Origin: Undaria pinnatifida
Lineage: Eukaryota; Sar; Phaeophyceae; Laminariales; Alariaceae
Reading direction: 5' to 3'
DNA length: 64,000 nt
NCBI GenBank assembly: GCA_012845835.1
Contig: JABAKD010000014.1
Span: forward strand, 992,001 to 1,056,000
The first letter of the stretch is position 1. The number at the start of each line of letters is the position of its first letter. The notes beneath the pieces were generated by a model. The model saw only the letters and a list, made by a program, of their open reading frames with translations. It was not told where the DNA came from and made no database searches. Positions 13,017 through 20,372 of the stretch are shown piece after piece. Both the position numbers and the translations under genes were made by a program.

Positions 13017-13161
13017 GTTCCCCCTGCTGAATTTTCCTTTTCGTTGTTTTTCCGCCCGGTGGTGGAAGGTGTATGATGGCGTTTTGCACGAGGTTTTGAA
13101 CCACAAGGAGCATTTCCAACCGATAGTGGCGGCGGTCGACAAGCACTTGGAAGCGTCCTAG
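1023..13161 (+). CDS. Monoacylglycerol lipase-like alpha/beta hydrolase (eight exons, 5' partial)
   Basis: The gene likely encodes a serine hydrolase of the monoacylglycerol lipase family (Hydrolase_4), which cleaves monoacylglycerols to free fatty acid and glycerol. Exons joined by splice signals: 1023-1081, 2047-2158, 2976-3066, 3330-3468, 4900-4969, 9486-9619, 10839-10949, 13069-13161. Phases agree at every junction except 4969/9486, where one short exon (lid region) seems to be missing. About 269 residues are visible, against roughly 300 in the family. Landmarks in order: an RRW.P strand, the oxyanion-side HGLHSHGGRW, NDHIGHG, the nucleophile elbow GHSMGS, LSKDP in the lid, VPTLLVHGAEDD with the acid, and YDGVLHEVLNH with the catalytic His. 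No transmembrane segment is seen. Introns are long (up to 4.5 kb) and full of repeats. The exact substrate is inference. Confidence 0.85.
1085..1180 (+). repeat. (TTG)n microsatellite abutting a 5' splice site
   Basis: Interrupted TTG/CTG repeats begin inside the donor GTGAGTTG of intron 1. The tract opens a false leucine-rich frame and is not coding. Confidence 0.9.
1425..2046. repeat. Intron 1, with GACCC repeats
   Basis: Bases 1430-1455 are (GACCC)n. Bases 1885-1960 carry a truncated copy of the GGGTC foldback family described at 14097-14292. A C-rich tract (1992-2030) precedes the acceptor CAG at 2044-2046. I see nothing else in the intron. Confidence 0.6.
2047..2158 (+). CDS. Lipase exon 2, oxyanion-hole region
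   Basis: Encodes LVIAHGLHSHGGRW and then YLVYANDHIGHG, the beta3-HG-helix and the H/D-HIGHG motif typical of monoglyceride lipases. The acceptor CAG at 2044-2046 gives the phase that matches exon 1. The donor is GTGAGT at 2159. Length is 112 bases (2 + 36 codons + 2). Confidence 0.85.
2208..2325 (+). repeat. Short tandem repeat in intron 2
   Basis: About two and a half units of ~53 bp built on GTCGATATCTGTCCTCGATT and GCCGAGAG. Diverged and non-coding. Confidence 0.6.
2526..2726 (+). repeat. GGGTC foldback element, copy in intron 2
   Basis: About 200 bp of alternating GGGTC and GACCC blocks. The left end is TTCACGGGTCGTGACCCG and the right end is GACGCGTGAAAAC. Same family as 3628-3828, 14097-14292 and 48955-49150. 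Confidence 0.7.
2976..3066 (+). CDS. Lipase exon 3
   Basis: Encodes TAQGPKGGAIGVVDDHTK and a helix ending TEFVEKM, equivalent to the segment after HGxS in monoglyceride lipases. The acceptor AG at 2974-2975 gives one base that completes the codon split in exon 2. The donor is GTAGGC at 3067, phase 0. Confidence 0.75.
3330..3468 (+). CDS. Lipase exon 4, nucleophile elbow
   Basis: Encodes LPVFILGHSMGSLVATVAAE, with the catalytic Ser in GHSMGS, and ends at LVLS plus the first base of a Gly codon. The acceptor is CCAG at 3326-3329. The donor is unusual: CAG|GCAAGC, a GC donor. The alternative GT sites would delete conserved residues, and the GC choice restores LVLSG across the junction with exon 5. 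Confidence 0.85.
3628..3828 (+). repeat. GGGTC foldback element, copy in intron 4
   Basis: Starts GGGGTTTTTCGCGGGTC and ends ATCCGTGAAAAGCCC, so the termini are imperfect inverted repeats around GGGTC/GACCC blocks. It lies in the same gene as the copy at 2526-2726, at a different site. Confidence 0.75.
3829..4899. repeat. Intron 4 repeats
   Basis: Bases 3878-3990 hold three TACCTCTTTTTGGCGAA-like units. Bases 4033-4160 belong to a GATC-rich dispersed repeat also seen at 8225-8410, 9130-9230 and 15540-15715. Bases 4205-4290 carry the GAGCTCCTCG dispersed repeat (also near 5580, 8962, 10150 and 39130). Bases 4445-4600 are about seven copies of a ~22-bp unit, ACTCAATTAGACTAAATAAC. A run of CGTCT repeats (4856-4876) sits before the acceptor. 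Confidence 0.65.
4900..4969 (+). CDS. Lipase exon 5
   Basis: Encodes CPIVPGPSSASPFGFRFLYP and ends in the codons LT plus two bases. The acceptor is TTCCAG at 4894-4899; its first two bases complete the Gly codon opened in exon 4. The donor is GTGAGT at 4970. The family has a similar Pro-rich stretch after the conserved LSG. Confidence 0.75.
5270..5500 (+). repeat. 200-bp dispersed repeat (CGGGACGGAGCA family)
   Basis: Conserved blocks are CATGCATGGCCGTAGTC, GACCCTCGCATCCC, CGGGACGGAGCA, GGGTTTTCACCGA, CAGGCAGAC, CACCAAGCGCGAAG and GAGGTGTTCGGCGAGTCGC. Other copies are 9862-10080 (+), 13420-13635 (-), 16010-16200 (+), 52490-52680 (+) and a partial 8115-8215 (-). There is no coding potential. 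Confidence 0.8.
6656..6684. other. Perfect-arm hairpin
   Basis: CCGACGGTGGGT, then a four-base loop, then ACCCGTCGTCGG. The arms pair over about 12 bp. It lies in an intron; function unknown. Confidence 0.6.
7627..7923 (+). mobile_element. tRNA-derived SINE, copy 1
   Basis: The head begins GGTCGCCCCGGTGGCGTATC (A-box-like) and carries GAGTTCGAACCCC (B box), the two internal RNA polymerase III promoter blocks of tRNA genes. The body contains ACAAATTGACTTGCGGAAAG, ATCGACGAGCAGTGGGATT and CAGAAGCTGGAAAGTAG, and the end is A-rich. The 5' and 3' ends of the head do not pair as an acceptor stem, so this is not a tRNA gene. Fuller copies: 21982-22279 (-) and 37207-37528 (+). Partial copies: 18385-18660 and 50765-50880. 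Confidence 0.85.
8115..8215 (-). repeat. 200-bp dispersed repeat, partial reverse copy
   Basis: Contains GCCTGCCTCGTCAGTGAAAT, CCCGACGTGCTCCGTC and GCGAGGGTCCACGGTC, which are reverse complements of blocks of the family described at 5270-5500. Confidence 0.65.
8876..8953 (+). repeat. 39-bp perfect tandem duplication
   Basis: Two adjacent identical 39-bp units start ATAGAAGCTTGGTCGGG and end GCCTTCGA. A related single unit lies at 39100-39131, again followed by the GAGCTC-containing repeat. Confidence 0.85.
9266..9345 (+). pseudogene. Degenerate upstream copy of lipase exon 6
   Basis: A CAG acceptor at 9263-9265 is followed by codons for ALPKHPNVALKAAFDPLMAK and GSVR. The true exon at 9486 reads ALSKDPSVVLEAAVDPLMVK and GSVR. 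Similarity stops soon after GSVR: the copy runs to a stop near 9418 and has no donor at the matching place. The upstream intron sequence (CTGTCCGCT, TTTGTGAAC) is duplicated too, so a ~220-bp block was copied in tandem. Confidence 0.75.
9486..9619 (+). CDS. Lipase exon 6, lid region
   Basis: Encodes ALSKDPSVVLEAAVDPLMVK followed by GSVRNKTAFEVIKLIDAAKE and SASK. This corresponds to the lid and following helix of monoglyceride lipases (LSRDP...DPL). The acceptor is TTTTTCAG at 9478-9485 and the donor is GTATGT at 9620, phase 0. It needs one base from the preceding, unidentified exon. Confidence 0.8.
9625..9835 (+). repeat. (TTG)n microsatellite abutting a 5' splice site
   Basis: About 200 bp of TTG repeats with a few TCG interruptions start five bases into intron 6, directly after the donor. 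Reading frames through it are artefacts. Confidence 0.95.
9862..10080 (+). repeat. 200-bp dispersed repeat, copy in intron 6
   Basis: Carries CGGGACGGAGCACGTCGGG, CAGGCAGACATCGCGTG and CCAAGCGCGAAGCGCCGTG of the family described at 5270-5500. A short internal duplication (GTTGGGTATTCACTGTTGGG) is specific to this copy. Bases 10150-10215 then carry the GAGCTC-type dispersed repeat. Confidence 0.8.
10305..10838 (+). repeat. Array of degenerate copies of the lipase exon 7 start
   Basis: About five units of 80-120 bp. Each has a GATC-rich piece (GATCGTGATCTGTCCGATG), a GTGCAATGTTTTT tract, a GGCACAG-like acceptor, and a remnant of the exon 7 start. The remnants begin near 10311, 10420, 10540, 10650 and 10756, for example CACAGG then TTACGGCTCCCACTCTTCTT. 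Each frame breaks after about 12 codons or sooner. The last, intact unit is the true exon at 10839. Confidence 0.75.
10839..10949 (+). CDS. Lipase exon 7, catalytic acid region
   Basis: Encodes VTVPTLLVHGAEDDIAYPKG and SESMKELLTSSTNVDCQ. The acid of the triad lies in GAEDD. It starts after GGCACAG at 10832-10838 and ends before GTGCGT at 10950. Length is exactly 37 codons, phase 0 on both sides, so it joins SASK of exon 6 directly to VYDG of exon 8. Confidence 0.9.
11410..11685 (-). repeat. Inverted-repeat arm with coding-like sequence (arm A)
   Basis: The reverse complement of this block matches 13715-13990 for about 270 bp. Both begin near GATTCTACGATAGCC and share GTTTCATGGCTGCTCG and TTCAGGAGATACGACCGGGA. 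On the minus strand one frame gives DTVFQEIRPGSCFETADFVK and EKL. The arms flank lipase exon 8. The protein family is not recognised; a transposon-derived fragment is the likeliest explanation. Confidence 0.7.
12494..12705 (+). repeat. (GGGTT)n array
   Basis: About forty head-to-tail GGGTT pentamers, nearly perfect, with GGGCT variants at the right end. All frames are open on both strands, which explains the long Trp-Val-Gly and Pro-Thr-Gln frames. Runs of three G every five bases could form G-quadruplexes on the transcribed RNA. Confidence 0.95.
12868..12945 (+). pseudogene. Degenerate upstream copy of lipase exon 8
   Basis: Codons read WWVNIYDGVMHELYNHQEHF, against WWKVYDGVLHEVLNHKEHF for the true exon's reading frame with its upstream flank. 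At the matching splice position this copy has GTG|AAT and no AG. The frame runs on without a matching C-terminal end. Confidence 0.75.
13069..13161 (+). CDS. Lipase exon 8 (last), catalytic His
   Basis: Encodes VYDGVLHEVLNHKEHFQPIV and AAVDKHLEAS, then TAG at 13159-13161. The catalytic His lies in DGVLHEVLNH (family: Y.G..H....E). The acceptor is GAAG at 13065-13068 after a T-rich stretch. Phase 0 matches exon 7. Confidence 0.9.
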   Translation: MYDGVLHEVLNHKEHFQPIVAAVDKHLEAS

Positions 13162-14096
13162 GGTAGCGAACAATAGTTCGCCGATGCGCCCGTCACCGTG
13201 GTGCGGGGTTACTGCCCCTCTGCTCCCCACTTTTTTTCGCACGCGCTGAAGGTAGTCAAGCCCACCCCCCCGCTCCTCAGCTGTGGAAGTGGCCATACCG
13301 GGAATTAAACTAGCGCCTTTACTGCTGGAAAGCCTTTTGGGGGGCAAAATTACTTGGAGTGAGTAGGGAGGGATTTTGGGTCTCCAAAGGGGTTCACTCA
13401 TTGAAGCTGGCATCGATATGCAAGTCCGCCTCACGAGCGGTCCTTAGTAGGATGCAGCTTTCCCTTCATGCGAGTCGCGGAGCACCTCACGACGCTTCGC
13501 GCGTTTGGTGCAAGCAATGTCTGCTTGGTCGGTGAAAACCCGACGTGCTCTGTCCTGGCGTAGTATGGATGCGAGGGCCTATGGTCGTGCAACTACGGCC
13601 ATGCATGAATATCGAGTACACCCCCTCGGCAATTCATCCCAGGGTCGCGTCCATTTCTCGGGTAGCACAGGCGGGCGCGCAGTGTGTGGTTGAATTACGC
13701 ATAAACATGTGAGACTGATTCTACGATAGCCCCCCTCAAAACCAGCGATTTTGTTTAACGAACGAACGTTTCATGGCTGCTCGACACGAGGAAGGACGCT
13801 ATTAGCAAAGGTTCTCCATGTATTTTGTTGTCTTCAAAGGTCTGTCGGACGATGACGTCTGGGTTTCAAGGGACACCGTGTTTCAGGAGATACGACCGGG
13901 AGCTGGTTTCAAAACCGGCGATTTCGTTAAAGAAAATCTGGGGGGGCTACCGTAGAACGACTCGTGAGTGGTGTTCGGAAAGTGAATCTTGCGGGATAAG
14001 AACGCTTGAATGGACTATGAACTTCTGAAGCCCACGTTTGTACTCGGCGGAAAGAAGAGTAAACAGCCCGTTACTTCGGCAGCTGCTTGGAATTTG
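13162..14096. repeat. Lipase 3' flank with repeats
   Basis: Bases 13420-13635 are a reverse-strand copy of the 200-bp dispersed repeat (CCCGACGTGCTCTGTC, GGCCATGCATGAATATCGAG). Bases 13715-13990 are the second arm of the inverted pair (next entry). No downstream gene is visible. Confidence 0.65.
13715..13990 (+). repeat. Inverted-repeat arm with coding-like sequence (arm B)
   Basis: Plus-strand partner of 11410-11685. One frame reads MYFVVFKGLSDDDVWVSRDT and then VFQEIRPGAGFKTGDFVKEN, with a stop soon after. It is more protein-like than arm A, and differences between the arms include in-frame substitutions. No family is recognised. Confidence 0.7.
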
Positions 14097-14292
14097 GCGG
14101 GGCTTTTCGCGGGTCGTGGCTGGACCCGCGGGTCGGGTCAGAATGTTTTTAACATCACGCGGGTCGGGTCGGGTCGGGTCGGGTCGGGTCGGGTCAGGAG
14201 GTTTTCAAATCCCACGTGTCGGGTCGGGGACGGTTCACCCTCTTGACACGACCCGGCCCGCGAAAAGTGACCCGACCCGTAAATTGCCCTGG
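14097..14292 (+). repeat. GGGTC foldback element, best copy
   Basis: Starts GGGGCTTTTCGCGGGTCGTG and ends with CCGCGAAAAGTGACCC, so its arms are inverted. The middle holds (GGGTC)n (14160-14195). Related copies: 2526-2726, 3628-3828, 48955-49150 and a fragment at 1885-1960. This looks like a MITE-like or foldback family; no transposase is seen. Confidence 0.75.
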
Positions 14293-14555
14293 ATTGTTGG
14301 GGTTGCGAATCGCGAAGTATTGGTTTTACTCGTGTACATACCAGGTTGATGATATTTTAGCACATGCTCTGGCTTTGTTGTTCGTAGGATGAGTGTGGAG
14401 TAATGTTTCATGTTTGGCAAATTACGGCAGAGCAAAGAATGCCGTTGTTGCGGGGTTGGGTCGGCCACATTCTCACTGCCTGGCCGAAGCCGGCAGCAAA
14501 GTGCGACGGGACTGTCGGATACCGAGCGATTCTCGTTACGGTATTAATGCTGTGT

Positions 14556-15085
14556 TGTACCGGTACCGACCCAGGGGATCACAATTTTCGTCCCCGGGCT
14601 GTTGGAGTTGCACATGTACGGAAAGATTTCTGATGCGGGGATGTGGACCTATCCTCCCCACGTGCGGCAGAACCTCGACGTTGTCCCGAGGGGAAACTCC
14701 CGCCGCGCGCTGGCTGTACGAGCCCCTGTCCATCAGCGATCAGCTGGGGGGGGTGGGATTTCCACGTCGTGCGGGCCGCTATCGACCCGGAGGATCATTA
14801 TTTTCATCCCCGGGCTGTTGGAGTTGTGGATGTATGGATTTTTTCTGACCCTGGGATGCGGTATTTTCCTCCCAGGGTGCGGCAGAAGTTCGACGTTGTC
14901 CCGAAGGGTAACTCACGCCGTGCGCTGACTCCATGGACCTAAGCCGATTAGCGATCCGGCGATGAAGGTGGGTTTTCCACACGTTTCAGGGCGGTATCGA
15001 CCCAAGGGCTCACCGTTTTCGCCTCCGGGCTGTTGGAGGTGCAGATGCATCGAAGGATTTCTGATCCGAGGATGGAAACCTATCT
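14556..15085 (+). repeat. Tandem repeat of ~215 bp, two and a half copies
   Basis: Units start near 14556, 14775 and 14990 and share CGACCC, CCCCGGGCTGTTGGAG and GCGGCAGAA..TCGACGTTGTCCCGA. One unit gives a coding-like stretch (IDPEDHYFHPRAVGVVDVW), but neighbouring units are in other frames with stops. No function can be assigned. Confidence 0.7.
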
Positions 15086-15194
15086 AAGAAATACGGGAGC
15101 CGTTATACTGAAGTGAGTGTAGAACTCACCCTCTCCCATATAAGAAACCCATCCTTAAATCAGTATTGAAGGTTCTCTCATTAAGCGTCCTGTA

Positions 15195-15465
15195 CTGAAA
15201 TGGATGCATGTATCATCATCAGGAGAGGAGGTTTTCGAGACGCACCAAACCGAGAGTACCATGACTACTGTAAGTCCGTCCTTCTGGATGTAACCCATGC
15301 AAACCCACAGGCGCAGGTACACCCGCGAGGACGCAGCGCCAGCCACGCTGGGTCAACTACCTCTACCTCCGAGGCGCGCAAGCGTCGGCGCTAAGCCCGT
15401 TCGGGACATGCTCTTGTGTCCTTCGTCGAACGGAGTCACAAACTTGGACACATCCGACAGATCAG
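15195..15465 (+). pseudogene. Remnant of a retroelement ORF (region downstream of reverse transcriptase)
   Basis: The frame encodes CKSVLLDVTHANPQAQVH, SHAGSTTSTSEARKRRR, a TAA stop at 15392-15394, and then, in the same frame, ARSGHALVSFVERSHKL. From memory this resembles the segment after the reverse transcriptase in LINE-like ORFs of algae and other eukaryotes. The in-frame stop and lack of flanking domains mark it as a remnant. GATC-rich repeat sequence follows (15440-15720). Confidence 0.5.
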
Positions 15466-16009
15466 ATCAGATCCCTGTTCATGATCTATGTGGTCTACTG
15501 TATGTCCGTCAGGGCAGATCTATCCTCGGTCAGCTTGATCTGCATAGTCTATAAATCACGTTTCTGCCGGGTGTGGAGCTGTATGATCTACATGACCTGC
15601 ATGATGATCGAGCACGTAGTCCTGAGTTAGATCTGTACTACATAGATCCTGTACAAATATATTATATCATATTCCCATATATAGAATCTAGATCATCTAG
15701 ATCGTGATCTGTCCGAAGTTTTTCGCAAACTCACTTGACATTTCATGGTAGAAAGATGTGGGCACCTCGGGGGGTGGAGGGTATACGCAGTGCCGCCGTC
15801 GACCGGCCGGCAGCGAGCGTTGTTGGGGGTCGAAGATGGAGGATTTACGACGAGTAAAGGGGTGGTGATAGGAACGCATGCTGCAAATGTTTTCGGTGAC
15901 CACGGGTGTAAGTCGCCTTTTCGCGGAGGGTGCCTCGCTTCAAGATACAGTCTACAGATTGCCAGGAAGAAAGAACGAGCCGAAGGAGGGGAGAGAAGTG
16001 TACACGTTG

Positions 16010-16200
16010 CCATGTGCACAGCCAGTCCTAAGACCGTAGACCCTCGCATCCCTACTATGCCGGGACGGAGCATGTCGGGTTTTTACCGATCAGGCAGACA
16101 TTGCCTGCACCAGGCGCGAAGCTCCATGAGGTGTTCGGCGAGTCGCATGAAGGGTGGGCTGCTTCCTACTAAGAACCACCAAGCGCAAAGAGAGCCGGCA
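16010..16200 (+). repeat. 200-bp dispersed repeat copy
   Basis: Has GACCCTCGCATCCC, CGGGACGGAGCATGTCGGG and GAGGTGTTCGGCGAGTCGC. Partial repeats of the same blocks follow at 16235-16380 and 16425-16510, interrupted by G runs. Confidence 0.8.
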
Positions 16201-16839
16201 CGCGGGGGGGATATTGATTGCGATGTATCGCCGTAGCCATAAACCCTCGCATCTCTACATCGCCACGCCGGTGGGGGGGCGATGGCACAACCACGTCCAC
16301 AGTGTGGGTATGGAACCTGGTCGGGTCTTCACTGCTGACAAGACAGACATTGCGCGAATCGAACCAAGCGCGAAGAGAGCTGCGCGTTTGGCTCGGGGGG
16401 GGGGGGGGGGTAATCACTGCCATGCGTGGACGTAGTTGAGACCATAGGCCCTCGCATCTCTACAATTCCCGGACGGGGGGAGGGGGTATGGCATAACCTC
16501 GCCCATGGCATGGGGATAGAAGCTGGACGACGCGGCTTAGATGCTGAGAGCAGAGAGTAGGTGGGCGTATGCTGAGAGAGGAAAAAGTCGGAGAGATTGC
16601 AGTCGGTGTTTGTTTGTTTCTCACGTTTATTAAACTGGTGACCTTTTTCACCCGCCGATGTCCGATGGCAGGTGGTGTGAGTAGATGAATGCCAACACTT
16701 TTAGGACACAAACAAACCCTCAGACGCGGTCGAAAAACATCGGGACGACGCGCGGCCTTGTCAAGCGATTTGGTGCGAGCGCGCGGCAAGATAATCGGTG
16801 AAATCATGCATCATGCAAAGCGCGTGCCGTACATGTCCT

Positions 16840-17010
16840 CGGATTGACTATGTCGTACAACTCCTTGGGTGGATTGTGTTGTATGGCTTCTTGGATTGCG
16901 TGGCGCAACTCCTTGGATTGATTGTGTCGTACTGTAGCTCCTTGAATTGATTGTGTCGTACGGCTCCTTGGATTGTGCCGTCCCACAGCTCCTTGGATTG
17001 TGCCGTAGAT
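16840..17010 (+). repeat. Minisatellite of ~30 bp
   Basis: About six diverged units built on CTCCTTGGATTGATTGTGTC and GTAC. Non-coding. Confidence 0.75.
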
Positions 17011-17971
17011 CGGAACGTGAATCAACCGCCTCCTAAGGTGGCAGCCCGCTTTGCTTAGTGTGGAAAATTCTGTACTCGTCAGTATTTTTTATCGGTGGTT
17101 CCCTCTTAAGCTCCAAAAGAGGTAACCCTCTTACAGCACTGCACTCTCCTATTATGGGGATACGATATTTGGAATTAGACTGGGATTATAATGTAGGAAT
17201 TAAAAAAGGGATAATATAAGTCGGCCGTAGGTACGGGATGTGGAGGTAGGCTACGAGTACATACACGTATATGATGCTTGCAGACTCCTTTCTATTTTTG
17301 TTTATTGCTGTAGACTTGTACTGTTATTGTTTACAGTTTTCGTTTCCCTTGGTTTTCTTCCTCTTTCTCTGGAGATTCTTGCGGAGAGTGATGGGCATGG
17401 AAGCTCGGCTGCTGCACGTTGTTAATCGGACAGGGCCACGTCGGATTGCGAACAGAATATTAACTCCATTGAAAGTAACAACAATCTGCACAAACATGTA
17501 GACTATATACTTCGAAGTATTATTGTGTACGTGCACCTCGTATAGACTAGTATGTCAGTCCATCAACAATAAAAATAGATAACATATTCTCGCGTGGCGG
17601 GAAAACGAAGGCGGGTTTTTGCAGTTACATAATACCTGGCACCATATCAAATACCGATCTTGAACGTGGTATTGTAGTATTGTGCCGGCTATTCGATATC
17701 GTGCAGCTTGAGTGTCAATCGAAACACATGATAAACAGGAATTGCATTTTTTTCCCCGGCGGCTATTAATAATGTTTACCGGAATTAGCCTGGTGTATGT
17801 ACTGCCTTGCATTTTTTTGGTTTTTCGTCTGCGCGCTCGTTGCGGTTGGCATTTTGCCTGATCAAAATACGTTGCTGCATTGCAATGGGTATGTATCTCT
17901 CTCTGTCTCGCATAGTTTGTGACCACATGCCTCTTCTCTCCATGATGAGGCACCATCATCAGCACAGAAAA
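17011..17971. other. Unassigned AT-rich stretch
   Basis: I find no gene, element boundary or tandem repeat here. The short frames at 17240-17536 and 17555-17965 lack family similarity. Confidence 0.5.
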
Positions 17972-18145
17972 ACTGGTGGTGTTGGATGCGCAGATAGGTG
18001 CAAAAATATCACTTTATAATGTGAAGCACACAAACATTAGTAGTAGTAGTCCTTATTGGTGGTGTTGGATGCGCAGATGGGTGCAAAAATATCACTTTAT
18101 AATGTGAAGCACACAAACATTAGAATAATAATAGTAGTAGTCCTA
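17972..18145 (+). repeat. Tandem duplication of ~85 bp
   Basis: Two adjacent, nearly identical copies start GGTGGTGTTGGATGCGCAGA and contain ATCACTTTATAATGTGAAGC. The spacing differs only in the AGT-rich right end. A weak relative lies at 60958-61015. Confidence 0.85.
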
Positions 18146-18384
18146 ATTGCCCGACGGGTTGGGCTTTCAGATACTACCACACACAGCAGTGTACATATTT
18201 TACAATGATGGCATCATAGAAAAAGTTATTTTTACTTGAACTTGGTATTATTATACCTCGTATTACTCGTATGTACTTCAATATAATTTTGCCCATTTAC
18301 AGACTGTTACATCCGCTCGGTGTCCGATGTGCACCGGACATTACACAGCAGTATACTACTAATAATACTGGCCCCTGTATATAA

Positions 18385-18660
18385 AGGCTCGAAGGGACTT
18401 TTTCTTACGTCGAAAAAAGTTGACGAGCGGAAAGCGCGAGAGCGTGAGAGTTAGTAAAAATCGATTAACATCGACGAGCCGCCGCGAGCGTGAAAAAAAA
18501 GCTGAAAAAGAGCGGGAATGCTGCGATAACTTTAAAACCCCCTACCTAGTAGTTACTATGCGCGGGATAAACATGAAGAAGGCGATACGCCGGAGAGGAG
18601 AGAAGGCAAAAGACCTGTGACCATGAACTTGGCCTTTTGTTCAGAAGGTCGCTGAGGGTA
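18385..18660 (+). mobile_element. SINE, diverged partial copy
   Basis: Retains GGGACTTTTTCTTACGTCG, TTGACGAGCGGAAAGCGCGA, TCGACGAGC and the tail block GACCTGTGACCATGAACTTG, in the same order as the SINE body at 37207-37528. The tRNA-like head is missing. Confidence 0.6.
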
Positions 18661-18906
18661 AAAAAAGTGCTCTCTCACGAGTTGAGCTCAACTGGACTGT
18701 ATAGTCTACAAAGAAAGTTATGATTTAACAAAAGAAGACAAGAATAGATAAAAAAAGTGCCAGTTGAGTTTTGTGCCGATCACCCGCTTTATTCGTACGT
18801 ACTTCGAAGTTTATAAGTATTAAGACTAGACTAATAGTGCGCCTGTGAAATCGCTCTGCACAGATGGGAACAACTATTAGTAGTAATAGTATAGTATTAA
18901 TAATTT

Positions 18907-19105
<199 letters not shown>

Positions 19106-19221
19106 GTTGTTGTTGTTGTGGCAGAATGCGGAGTAACGCCAAAATAGTTGCCCCGCCTGTGTTGCTTGGCGGTCTGTCCGCTGTCCGGCTGACACATACA
19201 TACCGGTATTATAAAGGGAGA

Positions 19222-19587
19222 TGTTATGAGGCTTAGTTTGGGTAAGCCTTTTGCAAGTGGTCAAACGGACTAATACCCCACTCATGCCTTAACAAATGGC
19301 GTCGTCGACAGACCATGGCTTTTTTGAGTCGTGGGTTCGAGTCCCACGTCCACCTATTATTTATGAATAATAAACTTTTTCAGAGTTTCCCCATGATGAT
19401 CGAACTTGAAAAAACTTTCCCCGGTATACCCAGGAAATGAAACCGCTTGGATATTGACAGGTCCGCCCGTGTATCCGGCCGACCTGCTATCCCGCCGTTT
19501 CAGGGGGGAAGAGTGCCGTAAGGCGTAGTTTGGGTAAGCTATTGGTTAACCTTTTGCAAGTGGTCAAACGGACCAATACCCCACACA
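19222..19587 (+). mobile_element. Miniature LTR retrotransposon (TRIM-like), element A
   Basis: A 73-bp left repeat (19222-19294) starts TGTTATGAGGC and ends CCTTAACA, with TGTTA/TAACA termini. Two bases later comes TGGCGTCGTCGAC (19297), a plausible primer-binding site. The right repeat starts TGCCGTAAGGCGTAG at 19514, directly after the purine run CAGGGGGGAAGAG, a plausible polypurine tract. There is no coding capacity, and total length is about 366 bp. The internal part also holds a tRNA-like T arm (GTGGGTTCGAGTCCCAC), so a tRNA-derived origin or a SINE reading remains possible. Confidence 0.65.
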
Positions 19588-19685
19588 AATAAATACCAGA
19601 CCAGTGCACTACTAGTAGTACTACTACATATACATCACGATATATATATTGTACTACTACTATTACTGTTACTACTACTTGTATA

Positions 19686-20046
19686 TGTTGTAAGCTATTG
19701 GTTAACCTTTTGCAAGCGGTCAAACGGACTAATACCCCACTAATACCTTAACAAAATGGCGTCGTCGACTGACCATGGGTTTTTTGGGTCGTGGGTTCGA
19801 TCCCCACCATCCACAACAATAAACTTTTCAGATTTTCCCCATGTCGAACTTGAAAAATACTCTCCCTGGTATCCCCAGGAAATGAAACGGCTTGGATATT
19901 GACAGAGGTCCGCCGTATATCCGGCCGACCTGCTATCCCGCCGTTTCAGGGGGGGAGAGTGTTATAAGGCTTAGTTTGGATAGTAAGCTATTGGTAAAAC
20001 TTTTGCAAGTGGTCAAACGGACTAATACCCCACTAATACCTTAACT
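19686..20046 (+). mobile_element. Miniature LTR retrotransposon (TRIM-like), element B
   Basis: The left repeat (19686-19753) begins TGTTGTAAGCTATTGG and ends CCTTAACA. TGGCGTCGTCGAC follows at 19757. The internal region matches element A through TGAAACGGCTTGGATATTGA and GGCCGACCTGCTATCCCGCC. The purine run CAGGGGGGGAGAG precedes the right repeat at 19960 (TGTTATAAGGCTTAGTTTGG). Total length is about 361 bp. A fragment of the same LTR lies at 23824-23850. Confidence 0.65.
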
Positions 20047-20052
20047 TAACGC

Positions 20053-20199
20053 ATACTACTACTACTACTTTACTACTACCACTACTACTACTACCACTAC
20101 TACTAGTAGTACTAGTACTAGTACTAGTACTACTACTACTACTACTTCTACTACTACTGCTACTACTGGTACTACTACTACTACTACTACTACTACTAT

Positions 20200-20235
<36 letters not shown>

Positions 20236-20308
20236 TACTACTGCTACTACTGGTACTACTGCTATTGCTACTACCACTACTACTACCACTACTACTACTA
20301 CAATACTA

Positions 20309-20345
<37 letters not shown>

Positions 20346-20372
20346 TACTACTTACTACTTACTACTACGACT
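20053..20372 (+). repeat. (ACT)n microsatellite
   Basis: About 320 bp of ACT/TAC repeats with GCT, TTC and GGT interruptions. A (AGT)n array follows 590 bp later in the opposite sense, so the two can pair. Confidence 0.95.

Larger units (their letters stand above)
10950..13068. other. Lipase intron 7
   Basis: Holds an inverted-repeat arm with a coding-like frame (11410-11685, minus), an (AGA)n tract (11888-11936), a (GGGTT)n array (12494-12705), a degenerate copy of exon 8 (12868-12945) and a poly(C) run (12990-13016). I saw no exon besides these. Confidence 0.6.
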
